Assembly (NCBI RefSeq): GCF_003997495.1
Contig: NZ_RZRU01000025.1
Span: 28,934 to 92,933 of the forward strand
Origin: Mesorhizobium sp. M7A.F.Ca.US.008.03.1.1
GTDB taxonomy: Bacteria; Pseudomonadota; Alphaproteobacteria; Rhizobiales; Rhizobiaceae
DNA: 64,000 nucleotides
Reading direction: 5' to 3'
Below the pieces are notes generated by a model. It searched no databases, had not been told where the DNA came from, and was given only the letters and a program-made list of their open reading frames with translations. The stretch's first letter is position 1. Each line of letters begins with the position of its first letter. Below are positions 18,781 through 27,311 of the stretch, in pieces. The translations under genes were made by a program, and so were the position numbers.

Positions 18781-18874
18781 AAGTTCATGAACTTGGTCAA
18801 GTGCGCCTGACCAATGCGCACTTTGTCAAATGTGACCTTCGTGAAAGCGCGCGCGCTTTGTCAATTGCGACTGA
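18781..18874. repeat. Palindrome plus three imperfect direct repeats downstream of ureC
   Basis: A perfect 14-bp palindrome AAGTTCATGAACTT (18781-18794) is followed by three related 18-mers at 18793-18810, 18822-18839 and 18857-18874. These share the core TKGTCAA-N-TGYGMC. On the minus strand two of the three read TTGACAAA. They lie in the 190-bp gap before the DUF29 gene and could be operator sites. No protein is known to bind here. Confidence 0.5.
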
Positions 18875-18959
18875 AAGGATGTTGCGCGGAAGAACCTGAG
18901 CAAGCTCCACCGTTTTGTCTGGCTTGGAAATTTCGCTCTTTGAGAGCAATATATCCTGA

Positions 18960-19448
18960 ATGAACAAGATTTTTCGAAGACAGCAATTGACGCCCTACGA
19001 TGCCGACTACGCTCAGTGGTGCGCCGAGCAGGGCGCGCTGTTGCGCGAAGGTCGTCTCTCTGACCTCGATCGCGAGAACTTGGCGGAGGAGATCGAGAGC
19101 TTGGGGCGGAGCGACAAGAGGGAAATAGCAAACAGGCTTGGCATATTGCTTTTGCATCTGCTGAAGTGGCAGTTCCAAGCCAAAATGCGCAAGGCGGGTT
19201 GGTTGCTTACAATCCGGGAGCAGCGGCATCAGATCGGGAAGCTGATCGATGAAAGCCCAAGCCTGAAGGCCTACCCACGAACGCAGATCGTCAGCGAATT
19301 CGAGTTTGCGCGCCTGAAAGCTATTGACGAAACGGGCTTGCCTGAAAAGGATTTTCCGATCGATTGTCCATACGAAATTGCGGACGTTCTCAACCAGGAC
19401 TTTTTCCCTGGCGCGCCATTGCTGCCGGAGCAGCTTGTTCGCACCTGA
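18960..19448 (+). CDS. DUF29 family protein
   Basis: 162 residues, the DUF29 family. YDADYAQWCAEQGALLREGRL, then DLDRENLAEEIESLGRSDKREI, RLGILLLHLLKWQFQ and a final NCPY-like FPIDCPYEIADVLNQDFFPG are the typical blocks. It is a soluble, mostly helical protein. The function is unknown. DUF29 genes are scattered among bacteria and often horizontally acquired. This one has lower GC than its urease neighbours and is preceded by the direct-repeat array. Confidence 0.9.
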   Translation: MNKIFRRQQLTPYDADYAQWCAEQGALLREGRLSDLDRENLAEEIESLGRSDKREIANRLGILLLHLLKWQFQAKMRKAGWLLTIREQRHQIGKLIDESPSLKAYPRTQIVSEFEFARLKAIDETGLPEKDFPIDCPYEIADVLNQDFFPGAPLLPEQLVRT

Positions 19449-19510
19449 ACCCATTGCGGCACAGGACCGGACGCCGCACTATGCGGCTCAACGAAACCGC
19501 GTGACTAGCC

Positions 19511-20104
19511 ATGGCCACCGAAATCGCTTCCGCCCACGACATCTTCCCGCATATCCGGATCGTCATGGGCATGGTGATCGGGCTTGGCGTTGCCCGTCTG
19601 CTCTCGGGGGTGGCGCGCATCGTCCAGCATCCCGGCCAGTACAAGCTCTATACCGTGCATCTGGCCTGGGTCGTCTCGGTGCTCCTGATGCTGGTGCATT
19701 TCTGGTGGTGGGAGTTCGGCCTCTACGCCATCGAAACCTGGACCTTCGGCAAGTACCTGTTCATCATCTTCTATGCGATCACGCTGTTCCTGCTGTGCGC
19801 GCTTTTGTTTCCGGATTCGATGCTGGACTACACCAGCTACGAGGATTTCTTCTATTCGCGCCGGGCGTGGTTCTTCGGCCTGCTGGCGGCGACCTACCTG
19901 CTCGACGTGATCGACACGCTGCTGAAGGGGCCGGAGCATTTCGCCCGCTTCGGCAACGAGTATCTGTTCCGCACGCCGGTCTTCGTCGCGCTCTGCATCA
20001 TCGCGATCCTGGTGCGCGACCGCCGCTTCCACATCGCCTTCGTCACGGCGGCGCTTGTCTATCAGATATCGTTCATCCTGCGGCTCTTCGACACCATCGT
20101 CTGA
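19511..20104 (+). CDS. Polytopic membrane protein of unknown function
   Basis: 197 residues with about six hydrophobic segments (for example MVIGLGVARLLSGVARI, WVVSVLLMLVHFWWWEF and YLFIIFYAITLFLLCALLF). It is aromatic-rich with few charged loops. I recognise no catalytic motif. It lies between the DUF29 and GST genes in the urease locus. Confidence 0.75.
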   Translation: MATEIASAHDIFPHIRIVMGMVIGLGVARLLSGVARIVQHPGQYKLYTVHLAWVVSVLLMLVHFWWWEFGLYAIETWTFGKYLFIIFYAITLFLLCALLFPDSMLDYTSYEDFFYSRRAWFFGLLAATYLLDVIDTLLKGPEHFARFGNEYLFRTPVFVALCIIAILVRDRRFHIAFVTAALVYQISFILRLFDTIV

Positions 20105-20148
20105 ACGAACGCGATGGTCTAGCTTGTTGGGGAAAGGCAGGGTTCGAC

Positions 20149-20754
20149 ATGTACAAGGCCGTTGGATCGCGTGGATCCCGGGTCAGCCGCGTTCTCTGGA
20201 TGCTCGAGGAGCTCGGGCAGCCTTATGAATTCGTCGAGGTTCATCTGCGCTCACCGGAAGCCTATGCGCTCAACCCATCGGGCAAGGTGCCGATTCTCAT
20301 CGATGGCGAACTGACAGTGACGGATTCGGCGGCGATCTGCGTTTATCTCGCCGACAAGCACGCGGAGAAGGACATGGGCGCCAATCCGGGCGTCGCCGGC
20401 CGTGCCGAGATGGATTCCTGGATGCATTTCGCCCAGAGCGAGTTCGAGGCGCCGCTGTGGAACAAATTGCGCCATCGCTTCCTGCTGCCTAGGGATGTGC
20501 GCGTCGATGTCGGTCCTGCGGCGGCTTACGATTTTGCCTCGGAACTGAAGGCGCTGGAGCGGCGTCTGGGCGACAAGCCGTTTGCTCTAGGCGAGCGGTT
20601 TTCAGCCGTCGACGTGCTGCTCGGCGACATGGGTGGGTGGGCGCGTGCCGGCCGGTTTGCGATCGAGTCCGAACGCGTCAACGCCTATTTCGACCGCGTG
20701 CTGGCGCGGCCTGCGCGTGTGCGGGCACAAGCAAATGGGGGATCCATGAAATGA
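20149..20754 (+). CDS. Glutathione S-transferase
   Basis: 201 residues. Blocks: RGSRVSRVLWMLEELGQPYE (N-terminal helix and thioredoxin-like fold), NPSGKVPIL with the cis-Pro, TDSAAICVYLADKH (glutathione-contacting DS pair) and the C-terminal FSAVDVLLGDM. The substrate is unknown. The stop overlaps the ureE start as ATGA, so GST and ureE are translationally coupled. This is an unusual partner for a urease chaperone gene. Confidence 0.88.
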   Translation: MYKAVGSRGSRVSRVLWMLEELGQPYEFVEVHLRSPEAYALNPSGKVPILIDGELTVTDSAAICVYLADKHAEKDMGANPGVAGRAEMDSWMHFAQSEFEAPLWNKLRHRFLLPRDVRVDVGPAAAYDFASELKALERRLGDKPFALGERFSAVDVLLGDMGGWARAGRFAIESERVNAYFDRVLARPARVRAQANGGSMK

Positions 20755-21344
20755 AACTCAACCTGAACACCGACTTCACCAAATTCCCGCGCGCCGTCTC
20801 GGTGCTGTCCGCCGGCCATGCCGGAACCACCCTACCGTCCGGCCGGGCCATTCTCGCCCATGACGAGCGCCATCTGCGCCGCCGGGCTATCGAACTTGCC
20901 GACGGCAGCAAGGTGCTGGTCGACCTGCCCGAACCCGTCGCCTTGAACGATGGGGACCGGCTGGTGCTGGAGGATGGCGGCCATGTTGAGATCGCCGCGG
21001 CGCCGGAAGAGGTCTACGACATCCGCGCCCGCGACGGCGTGCATCTGGCCGAACTCGCCTGGCATATCGGCAACCGTCATCTCGCGGCGAGCATCGAGGC
21101 CGGGCGCATCCTCATTCTGCGCGACCATGTCATCAAGGCGATGCTGGAGGGGCTGGGCGCCACGGTGACCGACGTGTCCGAACCGTTCAAGCCGGTGCGC
21201 GGCGCCTATTCCGGCCATGGTGGGCAAAGCCACGATCACGGCCATGCGCATGCGCACAGCCACGCGGAAGCGCACAGCCATTCTCATGGCGAATCGCATT
21301 CCCACTCGCACAGTCATGCCGGCCATGACCACGATCATGACTGA
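20751..21344 (+). CDS. ureE: Urease accessory protein UreE (nickel metallochaperone)
   Basis: 197 residues. The N-terminal peptide-binding domain is followed by the metal-binding domain (LAWHIGNRHLAASIE, LRDHVIKAMLEGLGA). The last 43 or so residues are a His-rich tail built from HSH, HDH and HAH units, with more than 20 His, which binds nickel in solution. UreE brings Ni2+ to the UreDFG-urease complex. The start overlaps the GST stop by 4 bp and the end overlaps ureF. Confidence 0.96.
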   Translation: MKLNLNTDFTKFPRAVSVLSAGHAGTTLPSGRAILAHDERHLRRRAIELADGSKVLVDLPEPVALNDGDRLVLEDGGHVEIAAAPEEVYDIRARDGVHLAELAWHIGNRHLAASIEAGRILILRDHVIKAMLEGLGATVTDVSEPFKPVRGAYSGHGGQSHDHGHAHAHSHAEAHSHSHGESHSHSHSHAGHDHDHD

Positions 21345-22008
21345 CCAGCCTTCGAACATCGCCCTGCTGCGGCTGATGGCGTGGCTGTCGCCTGCCTTTC
21401 CGGTCGGCGGCTTTTCCTACAGCCATGGTCTCGAGCGTGCGGTGCATGACGGGCTGGTTGCCGATGCCGGGAGCCTGGCCAACTGGCTGGAAACGCTTGT
21501 CGAGATCGGTTCGGGCTGGAACGACGCCGTGCTGTTCGCCGAGAGCTGGCGCCGGGCGCGCGGCGCCGGTGATCTCGATGAAGTGGCGGCACTCGCCGAG
21601 GCGCTGGCCGGCTCGCGTGAACGCCATACCGAGACCATGCTGCAGGGTGCGGCCTTCCTCAAAGCGGCGGCAGCCTGGCCTAATCCGGTGCTGGAGCGCT
21701 TGCCGGCCGAATGCGCCTATTGCGTCGCCGTCGGCGCCATTGCCGGCGGCAACGGCATCGCGCTTCAGGATGCGCTGTCGGCTTTCCTGCAAACCTTCTT
21801 CTCCAATCTCGTGCAGGCAGCGATCCGGCTTGGCATCGTCGGCCAGAACGGCGCGACCGCGTTGTTGGCCGGCTTCGAGCCGCTGGCCCTGGCGACCGCA
21901 AGCCGCGCCGCGCGCTCGGCATTGGACGATCTCGGTGGCTGCGCCTTCGTCTCCGATGTCATGGCGATGAAGCATGAAACCCAGTATTCGCGGCTGTTCC
22001 GCTCATGA
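21337..22008 (+). CDS. ureF: Urease accessory protein UreF
   Basis: 223 residues from the ATG at 21337 (MTDQPSNIALL). An in-frame ATG at 21325 would add four residues. LLRLMAWLSPAFPVGGFSYS and HGLERAVHDG are the UreF signature, and the C-terminus keeps SDVMAMKHETQYSRLFRS. UreF regulates UreG GTPase activity in the activation complex. It overlaps ureE by 8 bp and the next gene by 4 bp. Confidence 0.95.
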   Translation: MTDQPSNIALLRLMAWLSPAFPVGGFSYSHGLERAVHDGLVADAGSLANWLETLVEIGSGWNDAVLFAESWRRARGAGDLDEVAALAEALAGSRERHTETMLQGAAFLKAAAAWPNPVLERLPAECAYCVAVGAIAGGNGIALQDALSAFLQTFFSNLVQAAIRLGIVGQNGATALLAGFEPLALATASRAARSALDDLGGCAFVSDVMAMKHETQYSRLFRS

Positions 22009-22445
22009 TTTTTCTCGCCTTCGCGCTCTCCCTTGTCCTGCTGCTGATCACCGCGCTGCATGTCTATTGGGGCCTTGGCGGCATCTGGCCGGGCCAGGAT
22101 GCGGCCTCCTGCGCTCGTGCCGTGGTCGGCTTTCGCGGCGTCGACGAGATGCCGACGCCGTTCGCCAGTTTCGCCGTTGCCGCGTGCCTCTGCCTGGCGA
22201 CACTATGGCCGCTGGCGCTCGAAGGCGTCTTTGCCTCGCCCTTTCCCAGGGAGGGCCTCGCCGCCACCTCGCTGCTCATCGGTCTCGTGTTCCTGGGACG
22301 CGGCATTGCCGGCTTCACGTCATGGTGGCGGCGGCTGACGCCGGAACAGCCTTTCGCGCGGCTCGATGTCCGCTATTATTCGCCGCTATGCCTGTTGATC
22401 GGGCTCGGCTTTGCCATCCTCGCCATCACGGAGTTTCCCGCATGA
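22005..22445 (+). CDS. DUF3995 family membrane protein
   Basis: 146 residues with four hydrophobic helices. LHVYWGLGGIWPG near residues 18-30 and LGRGIAGFTSWWRRLTPEQPFARLDVRYYSPLC are the DUF3995 blocks. It is a small inner-membrane protein of unknown role. It overlaps ureF (ATGA) and ureG (4 bp), so it is translated as part of the urease accessory set. Confidence 0.88.
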   Translation: MIFLAFALSLVLLLITALHVYWGLGGIWPGQDAASCARAVVGFRGVDEMPTPFASFAVAACLCLATLWPLALEGVFASPFPREGLAATSLLIGLVFLGRGIAGFTSWWRRLTPEQPFARLDVRYYSPLCLLIGLGFAILAITEFPA

Positions 22446-23086
22446 CACAGACAAATGGTCCGCTGCGCGTCGGCATTGGCGGCCCGGTCGGTTCGGGCAA
22501 GACGACGCTGACCGAAAAGCTGTGCAAGGCGCTGCGCGACGAGTTTTCCATCGCCGTCGTCACCAACGACATCTACACCAAGGAAGACGCCATGATGCTG
22601 GCGCGGCTGCAGGCACTGCCCGAGGACCGCATCATGGGTGTCGAGACCGGCGGCTGCCCGCACACCGCCATCCGCGAGGATGCGTCGATCAATCTGCAGG
22701 CGATCGCGCAGATGAACAGGAAATTCCCGGATCTCGACATCGTCTTCATCGAATCCGGCGGCGACAACCTTGCCGCCACCTTCTCGCCGGATCTGGCCGA
22801 CCTGACGCTCTATGTCATCTCGGTTTGCCAGGGCGAGGAGATTCCGCGCAAGGGCGGGCCGGCGATCACCCGCTCCGATTTCCTGGTGATCAACAAGAGC
22901 GATCTTGCTCCTTACGTGAACGTCAACCTCGATGTCATGGAGAGCGACGCCGGCCGCATGCGCGGCAAGCGGCCGTTCGGCTTCACCGACCTGTCGCGCG
23001 GCAAGGGATTGCAGGAGGTGATCGATTTCATCATCGAGCATGGCGGCCTGCGAGCCGGCGCTGCCGCTGCCAGCACGGCGGCGTGA
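22442..23086 (+). CDS. ureG: Urease accessory GTPase UreG
   Basis: 214 residues. The P-loop GGPVGSGKT is at 13-21, and the nickel-binding Cys72-Pro-His74 sits in ETGGCPHTAIRED. ESGGDNLAATFSPDL and the guanine-specificity NKSD also match UreG. GTP hydrolysis by UreG drives nickel transfer into urease. It is the last gene of the ureEFG run. Confidence 0.97.
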   Translation: MTQTNGPLRVGIGGPVGSGKTTLTEKLCKALRDEFSIAVVTNDIYTKEDAMMLARLQALPEDRIMGVETGGCPHTAIREDASINLQAIAQMNRKFPDLDIVFIESGGDNLAATFSPDLADLTLYVISVCQGEEIPRKGGPAITRSDFLVINKSDLAPYVNVNLDVMESDAGRMRGKRPFGFTDLSRGKGLQEVIDFIIEHGGLRAGAAAASTAA

Positions 23087-23169
23087 GACACGCCATCCCT
23101 GCACCAACCAAAACCGGTTGCGGGAATGGGCTGGCCACGGCATTCTTGCCGAAACCGGAGGATTTTTCG

Positions 23170-23937
23170 ATGAGCCTTGCCCGTCTGCAAAAGGAACCGC
23201 TGACCAACCTGCCCTACTATGAGGAGCGCGTCGATCTCGCCTGCGCCTTCCGCTGGACGGCGCGGCTCAACATGCACGAGGCGGTGGCCAATCATTTCTC
23301 GCTGGCCGTCAATGATGGCGGCACACAGTTCCTGATGAATCCCAACCAAGTGCATTTCTCGCGCATCAAGGCGAGCGACCTTCTGATGATCGATGCCAAC
23401 GATCCAGAAACGCTCTCCGGCCCCAATGCGCCCGACCCGACGGCGTGGGGGCTGCATGGCGCCATCCATCGCAATGTGCGCCACGCGCGCTGTGTCATGC
23501 ATGTGCACTCGATCCACGCCACGGTGCTGGCCTCACTCGCTGACTCGACATTGCCGCCGATAGACCAGAATTCGGCGATGTTCTTCAACCGCCATGTCGT
23601 CGACGCGCATTATGGCGGGCTGGCCTTCGAGGAGGAGGGCGAGCGCTGCTCGCAGCTTCTCGTCGATCCCAAGGTCAAGGTTATGGTGATGGGCAATCAC
23701 GGCGTGCTGGTGATCGGCGATACGGTCGCCGATGCCTTCAACCGCATGTTCTATTTCGAACGCGCCGCCGAGACCTACATCAAGGCGCTGTGGACCGGCC
23801 GTCCGCTGCGCACGCTGTCAGATGCGATCGCCGAAAAGGCGGCGAGCGAGATGGACGACTATCCCGGCCAGGCCGAACGCCATCTCAGCGAGTTGAAGGC
23901 GATCCTCGACGAGCAGGAACCGGCCTACCGGAACTGA
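23170..23937 (+). CDS. Class II aldolase/adducin family protein
   Basis: 255 residues, the fuculose-phosphate aldolase fold. The metal-ligand pair HVHSIHA lies near residues 114-120, with the upstream N-G segment NHFSLAVNDGGTQFLMNP and a second NHGVLVIGDTVADAF block with a histidine. Members include zinc aldolases, epimerases and proteins with no known activity. Here the substrate is unknown. The position after ureG and before a sugar-phosphatase gene does not settle it. Confidence 0.85.
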   Translation: MSLARLQKEPLTNLPYYEERVDLACAFRWTARLNMHEAVANHFSLAVNDGGTQFLMNPNQVHFSRIKASDLLMIDANDPETLSGPNAPDPTAWGLHGAIHRNVRHARCVMHVHSIHATVLASLADSTLPPIDQNSAMFFNRHVVDAHYGGLAFEEEGERCSQLLVDPKVKVMVMGNHGVLVIGDTVADAFNRMFYFERAAETYIKALWTGRPLRTLSDAIAEKAASEMDDYPGQAERHLSELKAILDEQEPAYRN

Positions 23938-23953
23938 GGGCTCTTAGTTTGAC

Positions 23954-23997
23954 GCAATTCCGGACGGAAAACCGCTTCACACTTTTCCTGGAATTGC
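23954..23997. repeat. Rhizobial-type intergenic palindrome between convergent genes
   Basis: The terminal arms GCAATTCC and GGAATTGC (8 bp, perfect) enclose an AACCGCTTCACACTTTT-type core. This sequence type is familiar from many Rhizobiales intergenic regions. It lies between two convergent genes and may also act as a bidirectional terminator. Confidence 0.7.
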
Positions 23998-23998
23998 T

Positions 23999-24631
23999 TT
24001 AAAGCCCCAGTTCGGCGCGCAATTCTTCGGCGCTGTTGATGACGACGGCGCCAGGAGGGCCTTCCATCGGCTTTTCCGGCCAGAAGATCGTCTTCATGCC
24101 CGCCGCCAGTCCCGCCATGGCGCCCGGCCAGCTGTCGTCGATCGCCACGGCGTGCGCGGGGTCGACATCGGCCAGATAGGCGGCGCGCAGGAACGGCTCG
24201 GCATGCGGCTTGCCTTCGCGCACATCGTTGCGGCTGATCGTCTTCATGCCGGGGTAGGTCAGGCCGACCATGCTCAGATTGGCGTCGACGATCATCCGGT
24301 CCGAATTCGAGACCACGGCTTGCGCCACGCCCCTTTCCCGCAGCTCGCTGAAAATCTCGATCGCGCCGGGGCGCGGGTTCAAGCTCTCCACCAGCGGCAG
24401 GTAGTGTTCGTATTTGCGCATGATCCAGTCGTCGAAAGGCAGGTCCAGGCCGAACTCGTCACGCATCATCTCGTAGACCGGCCAAGCGGCAACGCCGAGT
24501 ACGCGCTCGTGCAGGTCATCAGGCGGGACAAGGCCGACATTGCGCATCGCCGCCATCAGGGCGGCCTCGTGCAGCGGTTCGCTGTCGACCAGCGTGCCGT
24601 CCATGTCCCAGAAAACCGCTTTCGGCGTCAT
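23999..24631 (-). CDS. HAD family hydrolase (beta-phosphoglucomutase/phosphatase-like)
   Basis: 210 residues. The DxD motif DMDGTLVDSE is at 9-18 with a helical cap after it. Motif II is VSNSD, and motif III/IV is the GKPHAEPFLRAA lysine followed by AIDDSWPGAMAGLAAGM. These are the residues of subfamily I phosphatases and mutases acting on small sugar phosphates. The start at 24631 has AAGGAG 6 nt upstream. The substrate is unknown. A second HAD gene of the same class is in the smo/mtlK set. Confidence 0.9.
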   Translation of the reverse strand: MTPKAVFWDMDGTLVDSEPLHEAALMAAMRNVGLVPPDDLHERVLGVAAWPVYEMMRDEFGLDLPFDDWIMRKYEHYLPLVESLNPRPGAIEIFSELRERGVAQAVVSNSDRMIVDANLSMVGLTYPGMKTISRNDVREGKPHAEPFLRAAYLADVDPAHAVAIDDSWPGAMAGLAAGMKTIFWPEKPMEGPPGAVVINSAEELRAELGL

Positions 24632-24861
24632 GTGAGGCTCCTTTTTGCCATCCCTTAAAGGGTTTGAGCCGGGAGATAAACCTTCGGGACCGAAGAACGT
24701 GCCGCCTGCCGCGACCGGGGGCAAGTCTCTTTGGGGACAGAGACATCGTCGGAGAAGAAAAGCTGAGCCGTGCCTGCGCCGATGGACAGCAAGCAATTGC
24801 CCCCGAGATTGACAATTGCGCAGCAGGCCGTTCCCTGCGAAAGTGGGCATGGGCCGCTCTC

Positions 24862-25848
24862 ATGACGGCGGTCTCGGGAGGCAAGACTTTGAATAGCCGG
24901 CAGGATGGTGGCAGCAACAGGCTGGACGATGCGGCGCGCGCCGGCTGGCTTTATTATGTTGCCGGCAACACACAGGACCAGATCGCTTCGACGCTTGGCA
25001 TCTCGCGGCAAACGGCGCAGCGGTTGGTGTCGCTGGCGGTGTCGGAGGGCTTGATCAAGGTTCGCGTCGACCATCCGATCGCCAACTGCCTCGATCTGGC
25101 GGCACGGCTGAGATCGCGCTTTGCCCTTGATCTGGTCGAAGTGGTGCCGAGCGACCCCAACTCGTCCTCGACCACGATCGGTATCGCCGAAGCGGCTGCC
25201 GCCGAGATCGAGCGGCGGTTGCGTTCACCAACCCCGATCGTCATGGCGATCGGCACCGGGCGCACGCTGAAGGCGGCGATCGAGCAGCTGCCGCCGATGG
25301 AATGCCCGCAGCACAAGGTGGTGTCGTTGACCGGCAACATCTCGCCGGACGGTTCGGCCGCGTTCTACAACGTCATCTTCACCATGGCCGACAGGGTCAA
25401 GGCGCGCTCCTTCCCGATGCCCTTGCCGGTCATCGCCTCGTCGCCGGAGGAGCGCGAGATGCTGCTCAACCAGCCGATGATCCAGCCGACGCTGGCGCTT
25501 GCCGCCGAGGCCGACGTCACCTTCATCGGCATCGGCGACCTCGGCGCCAAGGCCCCGCTCTACGAGGACGGCTTCATTTCGGAGAGCGAACTGAAGGCGC
25601 TGCAGAAGGCCGGCGGCATCGCCGAGATCGTCGGCTGGGTGTTCGATAGGGAAGGCCGCATGATCGAGGGCATCACCAACGACCGGGTGTCGTCGGCGTC
25701 GCTGCCGTCACGTGAGAAATCGCTGGTCATCGCACTGGCCATGGGCGAACGAAAGCTGCCGGGCATCCTGGCGGCCGCCAACCGGCGGCTGATCAACGGC
25801 CTCATCACCGATGAACGGACCGCCGCCGCCCTGCTGGCCAGCATCTGA
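24862..25848 (+). CDS. SorC/DeoR-type sugar-binding transcriptional regulator
   Basis: 328 residues. The N-terminal HTH is ARAGWLYYVAGNTQDQIASTLGISRQTAQRLVSLA (about residues 23-57). A SorC-type effector domain follows, with GTGRTLKAAIEQLPP and VSLTGNISPDGSAAFYN typical of the phosphosugar-binding fold. The frame is open for 66 codons before the ATG at 24862, but the HTH lies where expected from that start. Position 1.5 kb before smoE makes it the best candidate regulator of the polyol operon, as SorC proteins control smo operons elsewhere. Confidence 0.88.
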   Translation: MTAVSGGKTLNSRQDGGSNRLDDAARAGWLYYVAGNTQDQIASTLGISRQTAQRLVSLAVSEGLIKVRVDHPIANCLDLAARLRSRFALDLVEVVPSDPNSSSTTIGIAEAAAAEIERRLRSPTPIVMAIGTGRTLKAAIEQLPPMECPQHKVVSLTGNISPDGSAAFYNVIFTMADRVKARSFPMPLPVIASSPEEREMLLNQPMIQPTLALAAEADVTFIGIGDLGAKAPLYEDGFISESELKALQKAGGIAEIVGWVFDREGRMIEGITNDRVSSASLPSREKSLVIALAMGERKLPGILAAANRRLINGLITDERTAAALLASI

Positions 25849-25883
25849 CCGGAAGCAACTGGTTTGCGATAAAACCAACCGCA

Positions 25884-26078
25884 TTAGCCGTGCCGGCCGA
25901 AAGGGTCATTGCCATCGAGAAAACCGAGATCGCGCTGCAGATGCGGCGACAGGTCCCTGATGTCGAGATGCGCCCGTTTTTTGGCCGCGAACCAGCCGAA
26001 TCCATCCGTCAGCCACGAAAACCAGCGGTGATCCGGTGCGTGAGTGCATTTTTGCTGCGCCATGGTCATGATCGTCAA
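25884..26078 (-). CDS. Small DUF1127-like protein
   Basis: Up to 64 residues. The C-terminal half (RDLSPHLQRDLGFLDGNDP) resembles the arginine-rich LxD-IGL motif of DUF1127/YjiS proteins. It begins MTIMTMAQQ and has a GAAGG about 9 nt before its start. Divergent from the LysR gene. Many DUF1127 proteins in alphaproteobacteria are small regulators. The family call is by a short motif, so confidence is limited. An internal start at MAQQ is possible. Confidence 0.5.
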   Translation of the reverse strand: MTIMTMAQQKCTHAPDHRWFSWLTDGFGWFAAKKRAHLDIRDLSPHLQRDLGFLDGNDPFGRHG

Positions 26079-26179
26079 CCTTCGCTATCCTGAACCCGAA
26101 TGACGGGTTGACTGGGAATGTCGGTCCTGACGGCCGCCTTTGCCAATCGAACGTCGATAAGGACCCATAAGGAGACTTT

Positions 26180-27085
26180 ATGCCGGATCTCAGCTCTCGG
26201 CAGGTTTCACAGCTTCCGCCGCTGCAGGCGATCCGGGTGTTCGAAGCGGTGGCGCGGCATCTTTCCTTCACCAAGGCGGCCGAGGAACTTGCCATGACGC
26301 AAGCGGCGGTCAGCTATCAGATCAAGGTGCTGGAGGAACGGGTCGGCGCGCCGCTGTTCCTGCGACGACCGCGTCAGATCGCACTCACCGAGGCCGGACA
26401 GCGCCTCGCGCCGGCGGTCAGCGAGGCCTTTGCCATTCTCGGCCAGGCCTATGCGGCGGCGCGCGGCGGCGCCGACGGATTGCTGTGCGTCACGACGGTG
26501 CTGACCTTTGCCTCGAACTGGCTGGCGCACCATCTGGGCTCATTCCAGATCGCTCATCCCTCCCTTGCCGTGCGGCTCGAAACGTCAAGCCGGCTGACGG
26601 ATTTCGCTCGCGAGGATGTTGACCTCGCCATCCGGTCGGGCGGCGGCAAATGGCCGGGGCTGGAAGCCTACAAGCTGCTCGATGCCGATTTCACGCCGAT
26701 GCTGAGCCCGAAGCTCGCGGCAAGCATCGGCGGCGTCAGGGAACCGGCGGACCTGTTGCGGCTGCCGATCCTCGATCCCGGCGATGTCTGGTGGACGCAA
26801 TGGTTCGAGGCTGCCGGCGTGCACTCGCATGATCTCGCCAAGCGGCCCGGCAGCAGCATGGGCGCGCAGGCCTATGAGGCCAATGCGGCGATCGCGGGTC
26901 ATGGCGTGGCGATCCTGACCAGGGCGCTGTTCAAGGCGGAACTCGCCGACGGGCGCCTGATCCAGCCTTTCGATCTGGTTGGCGACGATGGCCATGCCTA
27001 TTGGCTGGTCTACCCCGAGGCGCGCCGCAACGTGCCGAAGATCCGTGCCTTCCGCGACTGGCTGCTGGCCGAGATCGCCTGCTGA
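26180..27085 (+). CDS. LysR family transcriptional regulator (GcvA-like)
   Basis: 301 residues. The winged HTH LPPLQAIRVFEAVARHLSFT and KAAEELAMTQAAVSYQIKVLEE is at about residues 11-54. A periplasmic-binding-protein-like effector domain with DVDLAIRSGGGKWPG follows. This GcvA/AmpR subgroup is common in rhizobia. It is 102 bp from the divergent small gene and reads towards smoE. Whether it controls the small gene or the smo operon is not evident. Confidence 0.92.
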   Translation: MPDLSSRQVSQLPPLQAIRVFEAVARHLSFTKAAEELAMTQAAVSYQIKVLEERVGAPLFLRRPRQIALTEAGQRLAPAVSEAFAILGQAYAAARGGADGLLCVTTVLTFASNWLAHHLGSFQIAHPSLAVRLETSSRLTDFAREDVDLAIRSGGGKWPGLEAYKLLDADFTPMLSPKLAASIGGVREPADLLRLPILDPGDVWWTQWFEAAGVHSHDLAKRPGSSMGAQAYEANAAIAGHGVAILTRALFKAELADGRLIQPFDLVGDDGHAYWLVYPEARRNVPKIRAFRDWLLAEIAC

Positions 27086-27235
27086 CCGGCAAGCTTCCGG
27101 GCTGCACCTGGTTCTCGCAGATCTATCCGCTGTTGCCCCACTGTAATGCGGCCGGGACGATCCTCGCCCTGGCAATTTCCGCTCGCCCCGGCCTGCGGTG
27201 TCGCCCGAGTGCTGCGCTGCAGCATCGAATCCGAC

Positions 27236-27265
27236 TTGACATAATTCACGCCAAGTGAGTAATTG
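27236..27265 (+). promoter_or_regulatory. Candidate smo operon promoter with an operator-like dyad
   Basis: TTGACA (27236-27241) is followed 18 bp later by TAATTG. Between them is the dyad TCAC-GCCAA-GTGA, flanked on both sides by AATT. It is 46 bp before the smoE start. The SorC-type protein is the natural candidate to bind. Both assignments are inference. Confidence 0.4.
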
Positions 27266-27311
27266 CCCAAAGCCAAGGCAAATGCTCATCTTGGTTCAAG
27301 GGAGGAATTTG

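Noticed and set aside
24664..24861. A longer N-terminus on the SorC-type regulator
   Set aside because: The 66 upstream codons have no HTH and no ribosome site, and the ATG at 24862 puts the HTH in the usual place.
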